Positions 49,508-59,098 of a DNA stretch of 64,000 nucleotides are shown in pieces. Numbering within the stretch: the first letter of the stretch is position 1; each line of letters begins with the position of its first letter. The stretch is taken from positions 1,772,001 through 1,836,000 of the forward strand of contig NC_022041.1 in assembly GCF_000444995.1 (NCBI RefSeq). Reading direction: 5' to 3'. The translations under genes were made by a program, and so were the position numbers. Below the pieces are notes generated by a model that saw only the letters and a program-made list of their open reading frames with translations, was not told the DNA's origin and did not search any database. The stretch is from Paracoccus aminophilus JCM 7686 (lineage in GTDB: Bacteria; Pseudomonadota; Alphaproteobacteria; Rhodobacterales; Rhodobacteraceae).

Positions 49508-51170
49508 CTGAGCGCCCTTCCCTCCAAGAAATCGCGGATGCCTCTGCCCCATCAGCCGCCGCTTGCCGAGACCGGACCCGAGGTGCGGCACTGAGCAACT
49601 CTTGCGTATAGCCGCATTCGGGTTGGCTGAGAACCCGCTGCGTCGGCCCCTGCTCGACGACATTCCCCTGCTGCATGATCAGGATTTTTTCCGCGATTTC
49701 AGCCACCAGCGGCAGGTTATGGGTGATGAAAAGCATGGCGAGCCCGTCCGCCTTCAGCTCCATCAACAGCTCGATCACCGAGGCCTGAACCGAGACATCG
49801 AGCGCCGAGGTGATCTCGTCGCAGATCAACAGCCGCGGGTTCAGAGCAAGGGCGCGGGCAATCGCCACGCGTTGCCGCTCGCCGCCCGAGAGATCGGAGG
49901 GATAAAGCGACAGTGCGCGCCGGTTCAGCCGGACCCGGTCGAGAAGCGCCAGCGCCTCAGTTTGCGCAAGCGCGGCCTGATAATCTCCGCGCAGTCGCAG
50001 GGCGCGATGCATCGCCACCTCGACGCTTTCGCGCGGATTGAGCGAGCGGTCCGGGTTTTGAAAGACGATCTGAAGCGCCGCCAAATCCTGCCGCACACGG
50101 TTGCGCAGCCCCGTGGCAAGCGGGCGGCCCTCGAACAGAAGCTCTCCCGAGGCCTGCGCATGAAGCCCCGCAATCGCGCGGCCGGTGGTGGTTTTGCCGC
50201 TGCCGCTGCCGCCGACCAAAGCCAGACAGGCCCCGCGTGCGATCTCGAAAGAGACGCCATGCACGACCTCTAGCCCGCCGTGGCTTGCACGCAGATCGGC
50301 GACTTTCAGGACCGGCGTGGGCGTTTCGGTGGCCACGGCTGCGACGGTCGCTGGCGCAGAGACCGGCGCGCCAAGCTCGGGCAGATCGGGAATGGTTGCG
50401 ATCAATTGGCGGGTATAGTCGTGCCGGGGCGCCTCGAAAATCTGGCGCCGCTCGCCGACCTCGACGACCTTGCCGCCCAGCATGACCATGACCCGGTCCG
50501 CAATCGCATCGACCACGGCAAGATCATGGGTCACATAGATGAAGCACGCCCGACTTGCCGCGACGAGCTTGCGGATCAGCTCAAGGATCGTCTGCTGGGT
50601 CGAGACGTCAAGCCCGGTCGTCGGCTCGTCCATGACGATGACCTCGGGCGCGGTCATGAAGGCCATGCCGATCGCGATCCGCTGCAATTGCCCGCCGCTT
50701 AGCTCAAAGGGGTAGCGTTTGAGGAAGGCCGCGTCATTCGGCAGACTGACCTGCGCAAGCACCTCGCGGATACGCTCCTCGGCCTCATGCGCGGGGCGGC
50801 CATGCGCGATCAGCACCTCGCGCATCTGCCGCCCGATGGTCATGCGCGGGCTGAAGCTGGTCGTCGGGTTCTGCGGCACCAGCGTGATCCGATTGCCGCG
50901 GAAACGCTGCAACCCGGCGGCATCGAGCGCCAGCACATCGGTGCCGCCAACCGCGACCCGACCGCCAGAGATCACCATGCCCGGCCGGGAAAAGCCAAGA
51001 AGGCTCAGCGCGACAGAGGTCTTGCCCGATCCGGATTCCCCGATGATCGCCAGCACCTCTCCCGGTGCGACCGCCATGGCGACATCCTCGACAATCTGGC
51101 GGCCCTTGAGATCATGCAGCGACAGACCCTCAACGGTGAGCGAGGCGATTTCGGTAGCAAAGCTCGTCAT
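49500..51170 (-). CDS. Dipeptide/oligopeptide-type ABC ATPase, fused double domain (DppD-DppF)
   Basis: 556 residues with two complete nucleotide-binding domains. Domain 1 has GESGSGKTS, LSGGQLQR and VIVMDEP; domain 2 (from about residue 290) has GGSGSGKTT, LSGGERQR and LLICDE. Such fusions replace separate DppD and DppF (compare GsiA). It powers the importer formed by the two permeases upstream. The start is 3 nt after the DppC-like stop. Confidence 0.93.
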   Translation of the reverse strand: MTSFATEIASLTVEGLSLHDLKGRQIVEDVAMAVAPGEVLAIIGESGSGKTSVALSLLGFSRPGMVISGGRVAVGGTDVLALDAAGLQRFRGNRITLVPQNPTTSFSPRMTIGRQMREVLIAHGRPAHEAEERIREVLAQVSLPNDAAFLKRYPFELSGGQLQRIAIGMAFMTAPEVIVMDEPTTGLDVSTQQTILELIRKLVAASRACFIYVTHDLAVVDAIADRVMVMLGGKVVEVGERRQIFEAPRHDYTRQLIATIPDLPELGAPVSAPATVAAVATETPTPVLKVADLRASHGGLEVVHGVSFEIARGACLALVGGSGSGKTTTGRAIAGLHAQASGELLFEGRPLATGLRNRVRQDLAALQIVFQNPDRSLNPRESVEVAMHRALRLRGDYQAALAQTEALALLDRVRLNRRALSLYPSDLSGGERQRVAIARALALNPRLLICDEITSALDVSVQASVIELLMELKADGLAMLFITHNLPLVAEIAEKILIMQQGNVVEQGPTQRVLSQPECGYTQELLSAAPRVRSRQAAADGAEASAISWREGRSDG

Positions 51171-51173
51171 GGT

Positions 51174-52007
51174 TTACCTCTTGGACGTGCCGATAGAACG
51201 GGCAAGGTGATCGGCCAGCACATTGACTGCGACCGACATCACCGCGATGGCAAGCGCCGGGGCAATCGCCAGCCAAGGCGCGATGGTGATGCCGATCCGG
51301 TTTTCGCTGATCATCATCCCCCAATCCGCAGCGGGCGGAGGCAGGCCAAGACCGAGATAGCTCAGCGAGGCGTAAAGGATGATCGAGCCGCAGAAGCGCA
51401 CGCCGAAATCGGCAAAGATCGGCGGCAGGATATTGGGCAGGATGTCGCGAAAACAGACCGCGAGCCAGCTTTCGCCGCGCACGCGGGCGGCCTCGATGAA
51501 TTCGTTGCGCGACATGTCGATGGTGACAAGGCGGACCATGCGCAAGACCCGCGGCACATGCAAAAAGACGATGCCGAAGATCACGGTGGTCAGGCTCGCC
51601 CCGGTCGAGGCGAGAAGCACCAGCAGGAAGATCGCGGGCGGCAGGGCATAGATCACATCCGAAACCGCGATCAGGCCAAGATCGACCCGGCCGCGGCGCA
51701 GACCGGTATAAATGCCCAACGGCACGGCGATCAGGAAGGCCAGCAGCGTCGCCAGACTGGCCACGACCAGAACCGTGCGCCCGCCATAAAGAAATCGGCT
51801 CAGCGCATCGCGGCCAAGAAAATCGGTCCCGAGCCAATTCGCGCCCGACATCGCGCCAAAGGGTCGCCCGACGACCTCGTCATAGCTATAGGGGCTGATC
51901 GCGGGGCCCAGAAGGGCAAGCCCCGCCACCAGAAGAAGCGCCGCGAGCGCCAGTTTCGCCGAAACCGGCTGGAGCGTGAGTTTCAGGGTTTTGTGCATTC
52001 TCGCCAC
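51174..52007 (-). CDS. Dipeptide-type ABC permease (DppC-like)
   Basis: 277 residues. The N-terminal OppC-type stretch with GTDFLGRDALSRFLYGGRTVL, the loop EFIEAARVRGESWLAVCFRDILPNI (EAA motif) and about six membrane helices identify it. It is encoded 9 nt after the DppB-like gene and pairs with it. No signature for a specific peptide, sugar or opine substrate is visible. Confidence 0.92.
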   Translation of the reverse strand: MARMHKTLKLTLQPVSAKLALAALLLVAGLALLGPAISPYSYDEVVGRPFGAMSGANWLGTDFLGRDALSRFLYGGRTVLVVASLATLLAFLIAVPLGIYTGLRRGRVDLGLIAVSDVIYALPPAIFLLVLLASTGASLTTVIFGIVFLHVPRVLRMVRLVTIDMSRNEFIEAARVRGESWLAVCFRDILPNILPPIFADFGVRFCGSIILYASLSYLGLGLPPPAADWGMMISENRIGITIAPWLAIAPALAIAVMSVAVNVLADHLARSIGTSKR

Positions 52008-52016
52008 TCCTCGGTC

Positions 52017-52985
52017 TCAGTTGGGGGCCGTTGCGACGCGCAGGCGCGGGTTCATCACCAAAATCAGCATCTCGGCGATCAGGTTGATGAGCACATAAGC
52101 GGTCGTGATAATCAGCGTGATGGCCAGAACCGTCGGCATGTCGCGGCTGATCACCGCCGAGGCCAGGGCGCTGCCGATCCCGGGAAGCTGGAACACCGCC
52201 TCGGTCACCACGACCCCACCCGCGAGCCAGGCCGCATTGAGCGCGATCGTCTGGATGGTCGGGCCGACGACATTGGGCAGGACATGGCGCAGCATGACCC
52301 GCGCGGGGCTAATGCCGCGCAGCCGCACCATATAGACGTATTCGGCCGAAAGAATATCGATCGCGACCGCGCGCACCATACGGACGACCTGTGCCAAGGT
52401 GGTGCACAGAAGCGTCACGATCGGCAGCAGGAAGACGGTCGATTGCGCGGCAAGGCTCAGGCGGTTGTCGATCAGCGAGACCGGCGGCAGCCAGCCCAGC
52501 CAGACCGCGAAAACAACGATCAGCAAGGTGCCGATGACGAATTCGGGCAAAGCGACCAGCACGATGCACGGGATTGAGATCGCGTGATCCGGCCAACGGT
52601 CACGCCAGACCGCTGCGACGATGCCCAGAAGGAACGACAGCGGGATCAGCAGCGCCAAGGCGCCAAGCGTCAGCACCGCCGTATTGGCAACCTTCGGCGC
52701 GATCATCTCCCAGACAGAGCGTCCCGAGGGCACCGATTTCCCGAAATCGCCCGTCAGAACGCCGCCCGCCCAAGAGACATATTGCGTGATGGCCGAGCGA
52801 TCCATGCCGAATTCCTGCCGCAGGGCCTCGACCGCCGCGGGATCGGCGCGGGGGCCAAGGGCCGCGCGCGCCGGGTCTCCGGGCAGAAAGAGGGTTGCGG
52901 CGAAAACGACTGCCGAGACGGCGACTAATGTCGCTGCGGCAAGGCCGATCCGCCCGAAGATGAGCTTCAAGAGAGGGGATATCAT
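52017..52985 (-). CDS. Dipeptide-type ABC permease (DppB-like)
   Basis: 322 residues, ATG at 52985; a TTG one codon upstream is possible and there is no clear ribosome site. The FLPGDPARAALG, QYVSWAGGVLTGDFGKSV and EYVYMVRLRGISPARVMLRHVLPN blocks are diagnostic of DppB/OppB. It follows the binding-protein gene after a hairpin-containing 90-bp gap. Confidence 0.92.
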   Translation of the reverse strand: MISPLLKLIFGRIGLAAATLVAVSAVVFAATLFLPGDPARAALGPRADPAAVEALRQEFGMDRSAITQYVSWAGGVLTGDFGKSVPSGRSVWEMIAPKVANTAVLTLGALALLIPLSFLLGIVAAVWRDRWPDHAISIPCIVLVALPEFVIGTLLIVVFAVWLGWLPPVSLIDNRLSLAAQSTVFLLPIVTLLCTTLAQVVRMVRAVAIDILSAEYVYMVRLRGISPARVMLRHVLPNVVGPTIQTIALNAAWLAGGVVVTEAVFQLPGIGSALASAVISRDMPTVLAITLIITTAYVLINLIAEMLILVMNPRLRVATAPN

Positions 52986-53022
52986 CAAAAACGTGTCCGT
53001 CGTGAGAGATCAGGCGGGCAAA

Positions 53023-53054
53023 GGGCCGGGGCGACTTTGGCCGCGTCCCGGCCC
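53023..53054 (-). promoter_or_regulatory. Intercistronic hairpin after binding-protein gene
   Basis: GGGCCGGG (53023-53030) pairs with CCCGGCCC (53047-53054); no T-run. It lies between the binding-protein and DppB-like genes. Confidence 0.5.
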
Positions 53055-53075
53055 GGGCCGTGAGGTCTTGCGCGC

Positions 53076-54674
53076 TCAGCCCTCGAGCGACACGCCTTCA
53101 AAGCGGTAATAGCCAAGATTGCGCTGGTTCGAGGGCGCAAGCCCCGCAACCTTGGCACTGGCCGCGTCCAACAGGTCGCGGAAGCCCCAGATCAGATAAC
53201 CACCCTCGTTCCACAGGATCTTCTGCGCCTCGAAGAGATATTGCTTGCGCAGGGTCTCGTCGAAGGTCGTGCGCGATTTCGCAACCCAACCGTCGAAGGC
53301 GTCACTGGTCCAATCGGGCTCATTCCAATAGGCGCCGCGTGCATAAGCCTGACCGAAGACCGATTCCAGCGTGTGCTGGCCCCAGTCGGAACTTGCCATC
53401 GGCGCATTCTTGAACTGCGGGCCTGAATAATAGCTGTCGGGCGGCACGACCGTCAGGTCGATGGTCACGCCGATCTGCTTGGCCTGATTGGCGATCAGCG
53501 TCGAGGAGGCCAGCATCCCCGGCGCGGCATCGGCGGTATAAAGCTCGAGCCGCAGGTCACTGTCATAGCCCGCCGCCTTCAGCAAGGCCCGCCCCTGATC
53601 GGGATCATGGGCACGCTGCGGCAGCTCGGCGGCATAATCGGGGTCGGTGATGCTGTGGAGATCATTGCCGATCCGGCCATAGCCCGCCAGCGCATTGCTC
53701 ACGAGCTGCGGACGGTCCACCATCAGCCGGAAGGCCTGCCGCACGCGCACATCCTGAAACGGCGCCTTGTTCACCATCATGAACTGATCGGTGGTCGCGC
53801 CGCTTTCCGAGCGGATGAGGTGCAGTGCCGGATTGGCCTCGACAATCGGGGCAAGGCTGCCGTCAAGCTGGGCGATGACATCGACCTGCCCCGCCATCAG
53901 CGCATTGACCCGCGACATCGCATCATTGATCGCTATGAATTCGAGCCCGTCGAGATAGGGCTGGCCGGGCGTGCGGAAGCTCTCGTTGCGCGCCAGCGAG
54001 ACCCGCTCGCCTTGCGTCCAATGGGTGAATTTGAACGGCCCCGTCCCGATCGGCGCCGAGAAATCGCGCGTCCCGTCCTTGACCAGAAACATCACCTTGC
54101 TCGCCATAATCTGGGGCAAAAGCGCATAGGGCGCGTTCAGCTTGATCTCGACCGTGGTCGCATCCAGCGCGCGGACATCGTCCTTTTGCATGAAAGGCGA
54201 CAGCGTCGCATAGGCGTCGGCCTTGTTTTCGGGGGTCAGGATATAGGCCAAAGAATAGGCGACATCCTGCGCCGTGAAGGGGCTGCCGTCATGCCAAAGC
54301 ACGCCGTCGCGAATGCGGATGGTCCAGATCGAGCCGTCTTCATTATGGCTGAAATCCTCGGCGAGGCTGTTGTACAGCTTGCCCGTCGCGTCGAAATCGG
54401 TCAGCCGGTCGAAGAGCGATTGGGCGACCGCGAAATCCATCTCTCCGGTGGAAATAAACGGGTTGAGCGAAGATTTCGAGCCCGCAGCCCCCAAACCGAT
54501 CCGCAAGACGCCGCCCCGGCTCGGCGCGGCGGCCTGCGCGCCAAAGGCCGCGCCCTGCGCCAGCAAAAGACCGGCACCAAGCGCGAGCCCGCCCTGAACA
54601 AACGACCGTCGCCCGATGGACAGTTCTCGGCCCGGATTTGCCGGGTTCTTTTGCGCGGAGATCTTCCTCAACAT
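53076..54674 (-). CDS. Dipeptide-type ABC binding protein (family 5), Tat-exported
   Basis: 532 residues from the ATG at 54674, preceded by GGGAGGA. A Tat signal (SIGRRSFVQGGLALGAG) precedes the SBP family 5 domain (VLRIGLGAAGSKSSLNPFIS, RDGVLWHDGSPFTAQDVAYS, GTGPFKFTHW). It delivers a peptide-like, opine or oligosaccharide substrate to the permeases downstream. Export by Tat is seen in some family members. It is second in the operon after the DapA-like gene. Confidence 0.92.
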   Translation of the reverse strand: MLRKISAQKNPANPGRELSIGRRSFVQGGLALGAGLLLAQGAAFGAQAAAPSRGGVLRIGLGAAGSKSSLNPFISTGEMDFAVAQSLFDRLTDFDATGKLYNSLAEDFSHNEDGSIWTIRIRDGVLWHDGSPFTAQDVAYSLAYILTPENKADAYATLSPFMQKDDVRALDATTVEIKLNAPYALLPQIMASKVMFLVKDGTRDFSAPIGTGPFKFTHWTQGERVSLARNESFRTPGQPYLDGLEFIAINDAMSRVNALMAGQVDVIAQLDGSLAPIVEANPALHLIRSESGATTDQFMMVNKAPFQDVRVRQAFRLMVDRPQLVSNALAGYGRIGNDLHSITDPDYAAELPQRAHDPDQGRALLKAAGYDSDLRLELYTADAAPGMLASSTLIANQAKQIGVTIDLTVVPPDSYYSGPQFKNAPMASSDWGQHTLESVFGQAYARGAYWNEPDWTSDAFDGWVAKSRTTFDETLRKQYLFEAQKILWNEGGYLIWGFRDLLDAASAKVAGLAPSNQRNLGYYRFEGVSLEG

Positions 54675-54758
54675 TCCCAATCCTCCCAGATATCTTTGTT
54701 TTTGTTCTGCCTTGGTTGGGCGAGTTGACGCCGCCCAACCCCTTTTCTCCGGTTCAGA

Positions 54759-55646
54759 TCAGGCGATCAGACCGGCAAAGCGCAAAGCGGCCTTGATGTT
54801 CTCTTGATCTTGCTGGGCCAGATCTCCGCTCGGCTTGCGCGGCGCGCCAACTTCGCGGCCTTGCAGGTTGATCGCGTATTTGACGCGCGCCGGGAAATTC
54901 TCGGGCTTGATCATCTCGCGGGCGAGCGGCGCGATCTTTTCGGTCAGCTCGCGGCCAAGACGGTAATCGCCCGCCTCATGAGCGGCGTAGATCTCGCGGT
55001 ATTGTTTCGGGATGACCGTGTTGATCCCCGAGATCGAAGCATGTGCGCCAAAGAGGAAGCTTGCGATATTCACGCAATCCGCCCCTGCGGCAATGGCGAC
55101 GCGCTCGCCGACCGTCTGGAAAAGCTCGGCCACCGGCTCGAGCGCGACTTCCTTCAGGCAGATCACGCCCGGCACATCGGCAATCCGCTGCATCACCGAC
55201 GGCGGGTTGAAGAAGTGGTTGTAGTAAATGATCGGCAGCCCGGTCGCCTCATAGACATCGCGGATGAACCCATCGAGCCCGTCGGCCGAAGGCGTCGTAT
55301 AGATCGGCGGCCCAAGCATCAGCGCGCGCGCCCCGGCTTCCTTGGCCTTCTGGCCGCGCAGGATCGCATCGCGGGTCGTCGTGGTGATGATGCCCGCGAT
55401 AATGTCGATCTTGCCCGAACGCGTTGCCTCACCAATCAGCGCCGCAAGCTCATCCGCCGACAGCTCGTCGCCCGAGCCGGTGCTGCCGCCAATGACAGCC
55501 AGCGTGACGCCTGCCGCTTCCATGAACGCCAGCTCACCGCGAAACAGCGCCAGATCGAGCGTGCCATCAGCCGCGAAAGTCGAGACGAGCGGAGGGATGA
55601 CTCCCCGAATGTCTTCTTTGGTCAGGGGGGGCCTGAAAGTCGTCAT
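54759..55646 (-). CDS. DapA/NanA-superfamily class I aldolase-type lyase
   Basis: 295 residues. Schiff-base Lys165 (VICLKEV) and the proton-relay Tyr142 (IIYYNHFF) are present; GGSTGSGDEL occupies the GTTGE position of dihydrodipicolinate synthase. First gene of an ABC-importer/IclR operon, so a catabolic aldolase or dehydratase for a 2-oxo acid is more likely than lysine biosynthesis. ATG at 55646 after GAGG. A strong operator lies just upstream. Confidence 0.88.
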   Translation of the reverse strand: MTTFRPPLTKEDIRGVIPPLVSTFAADGTLDLALFRGELAFMEAAGVTLAVIGGSTGSGDELSADELAALIGEATRSGKIDIIAGIITTTTRDAILRGQKAKEAGARALMLGPPIYTTPSADGLDGFIRDVYEATGLPIIYYNHFFNPPSVMQRIADVPGVICLKEVALEPVAELFQTVGERVAIAAGADCVNIASFLFGAHASISGINTVIPKQYREIYAAHEAGDYRLGRELTEKIAPLAREMIKPENFPARVKYAINLQGREVGAPRKPSGDLAQQDQENIKAALRFAGLIA

Positions 55647-55658
55647 GAAGTCCTCTCA

Positions 55659-55701
55659 TTTCACTCAGTGAAAGTTATATTTCACGAAACGAAACTGACA
55701 C
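55659..55701 (-). promoter_or_regulatory. IclR/KdgR-type operator over the dapA-like operon promoter
   Basis: GTGAAA-N6-TTTCAC (55668-55685) is a perfect inverted repeat, and TTTCAC-N3-GTGAAA (55659-55673) shares its proximal arm. The N6 on the minus strand is TATAAC, a fair -10, with GTGTCA (55701-55696) 16 bp upstream as -35. The operator therefore brackets the -10, as expected for repression. KdgR, an IclR-family protein, uses TGAAA-N6-TTTCA sites. Confidence 0.7.
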
Positions 55702-56040
55702 GATGAAATCCATGCTGTCAATTTCTTTTCCTTAGGCCGGTTCAAGTTTGGCCTCTGGGAAGAAATCCGGGTTTGATTTTGAGATGATTCCGTGCTGGAT
55801 GAAATATTTTTATTTATATATTTCAATTATATAAACTTAATATATGATCCAAATTCCAACAATGAAACCAAACTCTTTCACCAGTCGAAACACACCGAAT
55901 CCGAACCTTTCGCCCCGAAAATTCCGCCGACCGAACATCCGCCCCCGCGCAGAGGTCTCGCCTGTGGGAATCATCCATGAGGGGACCTATGCGCCGCGCT
56001 TGCTCCCTTCCGGGGCAAGCGCGCACTTCGCGGATAGCTC
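55702..56040. other. Gene-free region with an A/T-only patch
   Basis: Between the operator and the aldo/keto reductase end. Bases 55801-55846 are almost pure A/T (ATATTTTTATTTATATATTT and following), far from the surrounding composition. The short plus-strand reading frame through it looks like chance. It may act as a bent or UP-like element, or be the scar of an insertion. Confidence 0.5.
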
Positions 56041-57060
56041 TCAGGCGGCGGGCACGGGCGCGTCGTTGCGCAACAGCCCCCTCGCTTTCAGCTCGGCCCA
56101 GAAATCGGCGGGAATGGGCGCGGCGACCCAAGCGAGGTTCTGGCGCAGCTGCTCGACCGTCCGGGTGCCCGCGCAGAAGGAGGCGATCGCGGGATGAGCC
56201 AGAACGAATTGCAGCGCGGCGGCGGGCAAGGCGACGCCATGGGCCGCACAGAGCTTTTCGATTTCGGCCACTTTCGCCATCACATCCGGGGGCGCGGGCT
56301 GGTAGTTATACTTGGCCCCCGGCACGGCTCCGGTCGCCAGAATCCCCGAGTTGAAGCCGCCGCCGACCAGAACTGAGGCCCCGCGCGCCTCGCAGAGCGG
56401 CAGGAAGCTTTCGAGCGCGTCCTGCTCCAGCAAGGTATAGCGCCCGGCCAGCAGGAAGGCGTCGAAATCGCGCTCTTGCAGCGCCATATGGCAGACATCC
56501 CATTCATTGACCCCGACTCCGATCGAGGTGACCACGCCCTCGTCGCGCAGCCGCTCGAGCGCACGCCCGGCGCCGTCCATCGCCGCGCGAAAGACCTCGG
56601 GCATCGCGGTGCCATGGTTGTAGCGGTCGCAATCATGGATGAAAGCAATGTCGATCCGCTCAAGCCCCGTGCGTTGCAGCGAATCCTCGATCGAGCGCAG
56701 CGCCCCGTCATAGCTGTAGTCATAGCGCAGCCGGAACGGCGCGCCCTTGACCCAAGGGGCAAAGTCGATGCTGCCGCGCGGCGCGGGCTCGAGCAGGCGG
56801 CCAACCTTGGTCGCGAGCACGAACTCGTCGCGCGGACGATGGCGCAGAGCGTGGCCCAGACGCAGCTCCGAGAGGCCATGGCCATAAAGCGGCGAGGTGT
56901 CGAAGAGCCGCAGACCGGCGTCCCAGGCGCAATCGATCATCGCGGCGGAGGTCTCTTCGTCGATCTCGCGCAGGAAATTGCCAATCGGCGCGGCGCCGAA
57001 CGAGACGGCGCTGACCTGGAGCCCGCCTTGACCAAAGGCGCGCATATCGGAGGGGTGCAT
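56041..57060 (-). CDS. Aldo/keto reductase (D-threo-aldose/L-fucose dehydrogenase type)
   Basis: 339 residues, ATG at 57060 with AAAGGA upstream. Catalytic tetrad candidates D54, Y59 (FDTSPLYGHG), K85 (ATKVGR) and the His of AFIHDCD. The WDAGLRLFDTSPLYG and LERLRDEGVVTSIGVGVNEW blocks match the pyridoxal 4-/fucose dehydrogenase branch. It likely oxidises an aldose with NAD(P). It is a single gene between two catabolic operons; about 290 bp upstream contain no gene. Confidence 0.88.
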   Translation of the reverse strand: MHPSDMRAFGQGGLQVSAVSFGAAPIGNFLREIDEETSAAMIDCAWDAGLRLFDTSPLYGHGLSELRLGHALRHRPRDEFVLATKVGRLLEPAPRGSIDFAPWVKGAPFRLRYDYSYDGALRSIEDSLQRTGLERIDIAFIHDCDRYNHGTAMPEVFRAAMDGAGRALERLRDEGVVTSIGVGVNEWDVCHMALQERDFDAFLLAGRYTLLEQDALESFLPLCEARGASVLVGGGFNSGILATGAVPGAKYNYQPAPPDVMAKVAEIEKLCAAHGVALPAAALQFVLAHPAIASFCAGTRTVEQLRQNLAWVAAPIPADFWAELKARGLLRNDAPVPAA

Positions 57061-57298
57061 AGATGTGTCCTTTCAGATCGCATGAAAGCCCCGGCCACAG
57101 CGCGGCCATGGAACAGCCGTGATCCGGCCATAATCTGGCCAGATCGCGCGGTTTCGCCGGGTCCTGAGGATGGGCTTGGCCAAAGGCTATCCGCTCGCAC
57201 CGGCCCAGACGACTGCGCAGCCCGGCGATAGCTGACGCAAGGTGGCGCAGGTGATTGAATATTGTCGCGTCAGGGCATGGTCCGCGCCAAAAGGAAAA

Positions 57299-57323
57299 GG
57301 CCGCCGGAAGCGATCCGGCGGCC
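57299..57323 (-). terminator. Rho-independent terminator of the second polyamine-type operon
   Basis: GGCCGCCGGA pairs with TCCGGCGGCC (10 bp, 5-nt loop). On the minus strand it is followed by TTTTCCTTTT, 33 bp after the PotC-like stop. Confidence 0.88.
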
Positions 57324-57356
57324 CTCTTTTATCGGCGTCCCAGAGAGACGCGGTGT

Positions 57357-58220
57357 TTACGCCTGCCCCTTGCCGCGCTGCGCAAAGATGCTCAGCAGCG
57401 CCAGCAGCCCCGAGCCGATCATCAGGAAGACCGAGACCGCATTCAGGACCGGGGTGGAGCCCACCTTGACCATGCGGTCATACATGGTGATCGTCAGCGG
57501 CGCGTCCGAGCCGACCAGCATCAGCGTCGTGTTGAAATTCTCAAACGACATCAGGAAGGACACGATGAAGGCCGCGAACAGCGCGGGCGTCAGATAGGGC
57601 AAGGTTACCGTCATCAGCACGCGGCTGCGGCTTGCGCCAAGGTTCAGCGCGGCCTCTTCGAGCGAGACATCGAATTTTCTGAGCCGCGCCGCGATCACCA
57701 GCGTCGCTATCGTCACCAAAAACGAGAACTGGCCGATGACGACAAGGAAGGTGCCCGGACGCAGGAAGTCCCATTCCCAGCCGAAGACCTCTTCGACGCC
57801 ATTGGCGATCATGCTGGCGAAGACGAGGATCGAGATCCCGAGGATGACGCCCGGAATGACCAGAGGCACGATCATCAGCACGTAAAGCAGGCTCTTGCCC
57901 GGAAAGCTCCGCCGCTCGAAGAGGAAGGCGTTGCAGGTGCCGACCGCGACCGAGAGCGTCGAGACGATCAGCCCGATCACCACCGAGTTCTTGAGCCCCT
58001 CCATCAACCGGCGGTCGTGGAACAGTCCGAGCATTGGCTCGGTCGAGCCGAAGAACCAGTCAAGCGTGAAGCCCTTCCATGGCAGGGCCGGGAACAGGGA
58101 ATCGTTGAAGGCAAAGATCGCGGCCGAGACCAGAGGCGCGGCGAGATAGAGGAAAAAGACCAGCATATAGGCCAGATAGATCCAGCGCATGGCGGTCGAT
58201 TGGGGTGCTGCGACATTCAT
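57357..58220 (-). CDS. Polyamine-type ABC permease (PotC-like)
   Basis: 287 residues with six membrane helices and the loop VSLEEAALNLGASRSRVLMTVTLPYLTPALFAAFI, the classic PotC/PotI EAA motif. It is the last gene of the operon and starts 3 nt after the PotB-like stop. It forms the channel with that permease. Confidence 0.93.
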   Translation of the reverse strand: MNVAAPQSTAMRWIYLAYMLVFFLYLAAPLVSAAIFAFNDSLFPALPWKGFTLDWFFGSTEPMLGLFHDRRLMEGLKNSVVIGLIVSTLSVAVGTCNAFLFERRSFPGKSLLYVLMIVPLVIPGVILGISILVFASMIANGVEEVFGWEWDFLRPGTFLVVIGQFSFLVTIATLVIAARLRKFDVSLEEAALNLGASRSRVLMTVTLPYLTPALFAAFIVSFLMSFENFNTTLMLVGSDAPLTITMYDRMVKVGSTPVLNAVSVFLMIGSGLLALLSIFAQRGKGQA

Positions 58221-58223
58221 GGC

Positions 58224-59093
58224 TCAGTCCTTCGCAACGGTAGAGGCAAGGCTTTGCCCGGTCAGGCGCAGACCCAGCCAGACGACGAAAGAGGTGAAGA
58301 CCAGCAAGAGCACGCCGAAGGTCGCACCGGATTCCCAGTTATAGCGGGTCACGAATTGCTCGTAGATCTGCTCGGTGAACCACATCGAGTTCTTGCCGCC
58401 CAGCAGGATCGGGGTCAGATAGCTGCCCGCCGTGAGCATGAAGACGATGATCGAGCCCGCAACGATCCCGGGCATGGCATAGGGCACGACGATCTTGCGA
58501 AAGACCGTGAAGCGGCTGCCGCCGAGGTTATAGCCCGCCTCCAGCAGCGAATTGTCCATCCCGTCGAGCGTCGAGACCAGCGGCACGATCATGAAGAGAA
58601 CGACCGTATAGACCAGCCCGATGATGACGGTGATGTCGTTGTAAAGGAGTTCAATCGGCCCGCGGATCACGCCCAGATCCTGCAGCGCGCCCGAAATCAG
58701 CCCGGTCTCGCGCAACAGCACGATCCAGCCGAAAGCGCGCACCAGATCGCTGACCCACAGCGGCACAAGACACATCAGAAACAGCGCCGCGCGCGAGCGT
58801 TGATTGGCGACTTTGGCAATGTAATAGGCGACCGGAAAACCTGCGAAAAGCGCAAGGATCGTGACCAGAACCGACATCCATGCGGTGCGCAACAGCGTGT
58901 TCCAATAGACCGGCTCGCCCAGGAAATCGGCGTAATTGCCCAAGCCGAAAGTGTAATCGCCCGGCCCGACCTTTTCGCGTAGCGACAGATAACCGACCCC
59001 GATCTGCGGCAGGATGATCAGCAGAAGCATCCAGAGCACGAAGGGCGTAAAGAGCAGGAAAAGCGTGAGTTTGCTGGCATCAGAGCGCGACAT
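58224..59093 (-). CDS. Polyamine-type ABC permease (PotB-like)
   Basis: 289 residues from the ATG at 59093; an in-frame upstream start would run into the ATPase gene. Membrane helices and loop DNSLLEAGYNLGGSRFTVFRKIVVPYAMPGI are PotB/PotH-like. Unlike the left-flank PotB-like protein it has no large periplasmic insert. Confidence 0.92.
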   Translation of the reverse strand: MSRSDASKLTLFLLFTPFVLWMLLLIILPQIGVGYLSLREKVGPGDYTFGLGNYADFLGEPVYWNTLLRTAWMSVLVTILALFAGFPVAYYIAKVANQRSRAALFLMCLVPLWVSDLVRAFGWIVLLRETGLISGALQDLGVIRGPIELLYNDITVIIGLVYTVVLFMIVPLVSTLDGMDNSLLEAGYNLGGSRFTVFRKIVVPYAMPGIVAGSIIVFMLTAGSYLTPILLGGKNSMWFTEQIYEQFVTRYNWESGATFGVLLLVFTSFVVWLGLRLTGQSLASTVAKD

Positions 59094-59098
59094 CCTGC

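Noticed and set aside
55792..55980. A 62-codon plus-strand frame through the A/T-rich patch
   Set aside because: No ribosome site or homology; composition follows the A/T patch and then non-coding GC-rich DNA.
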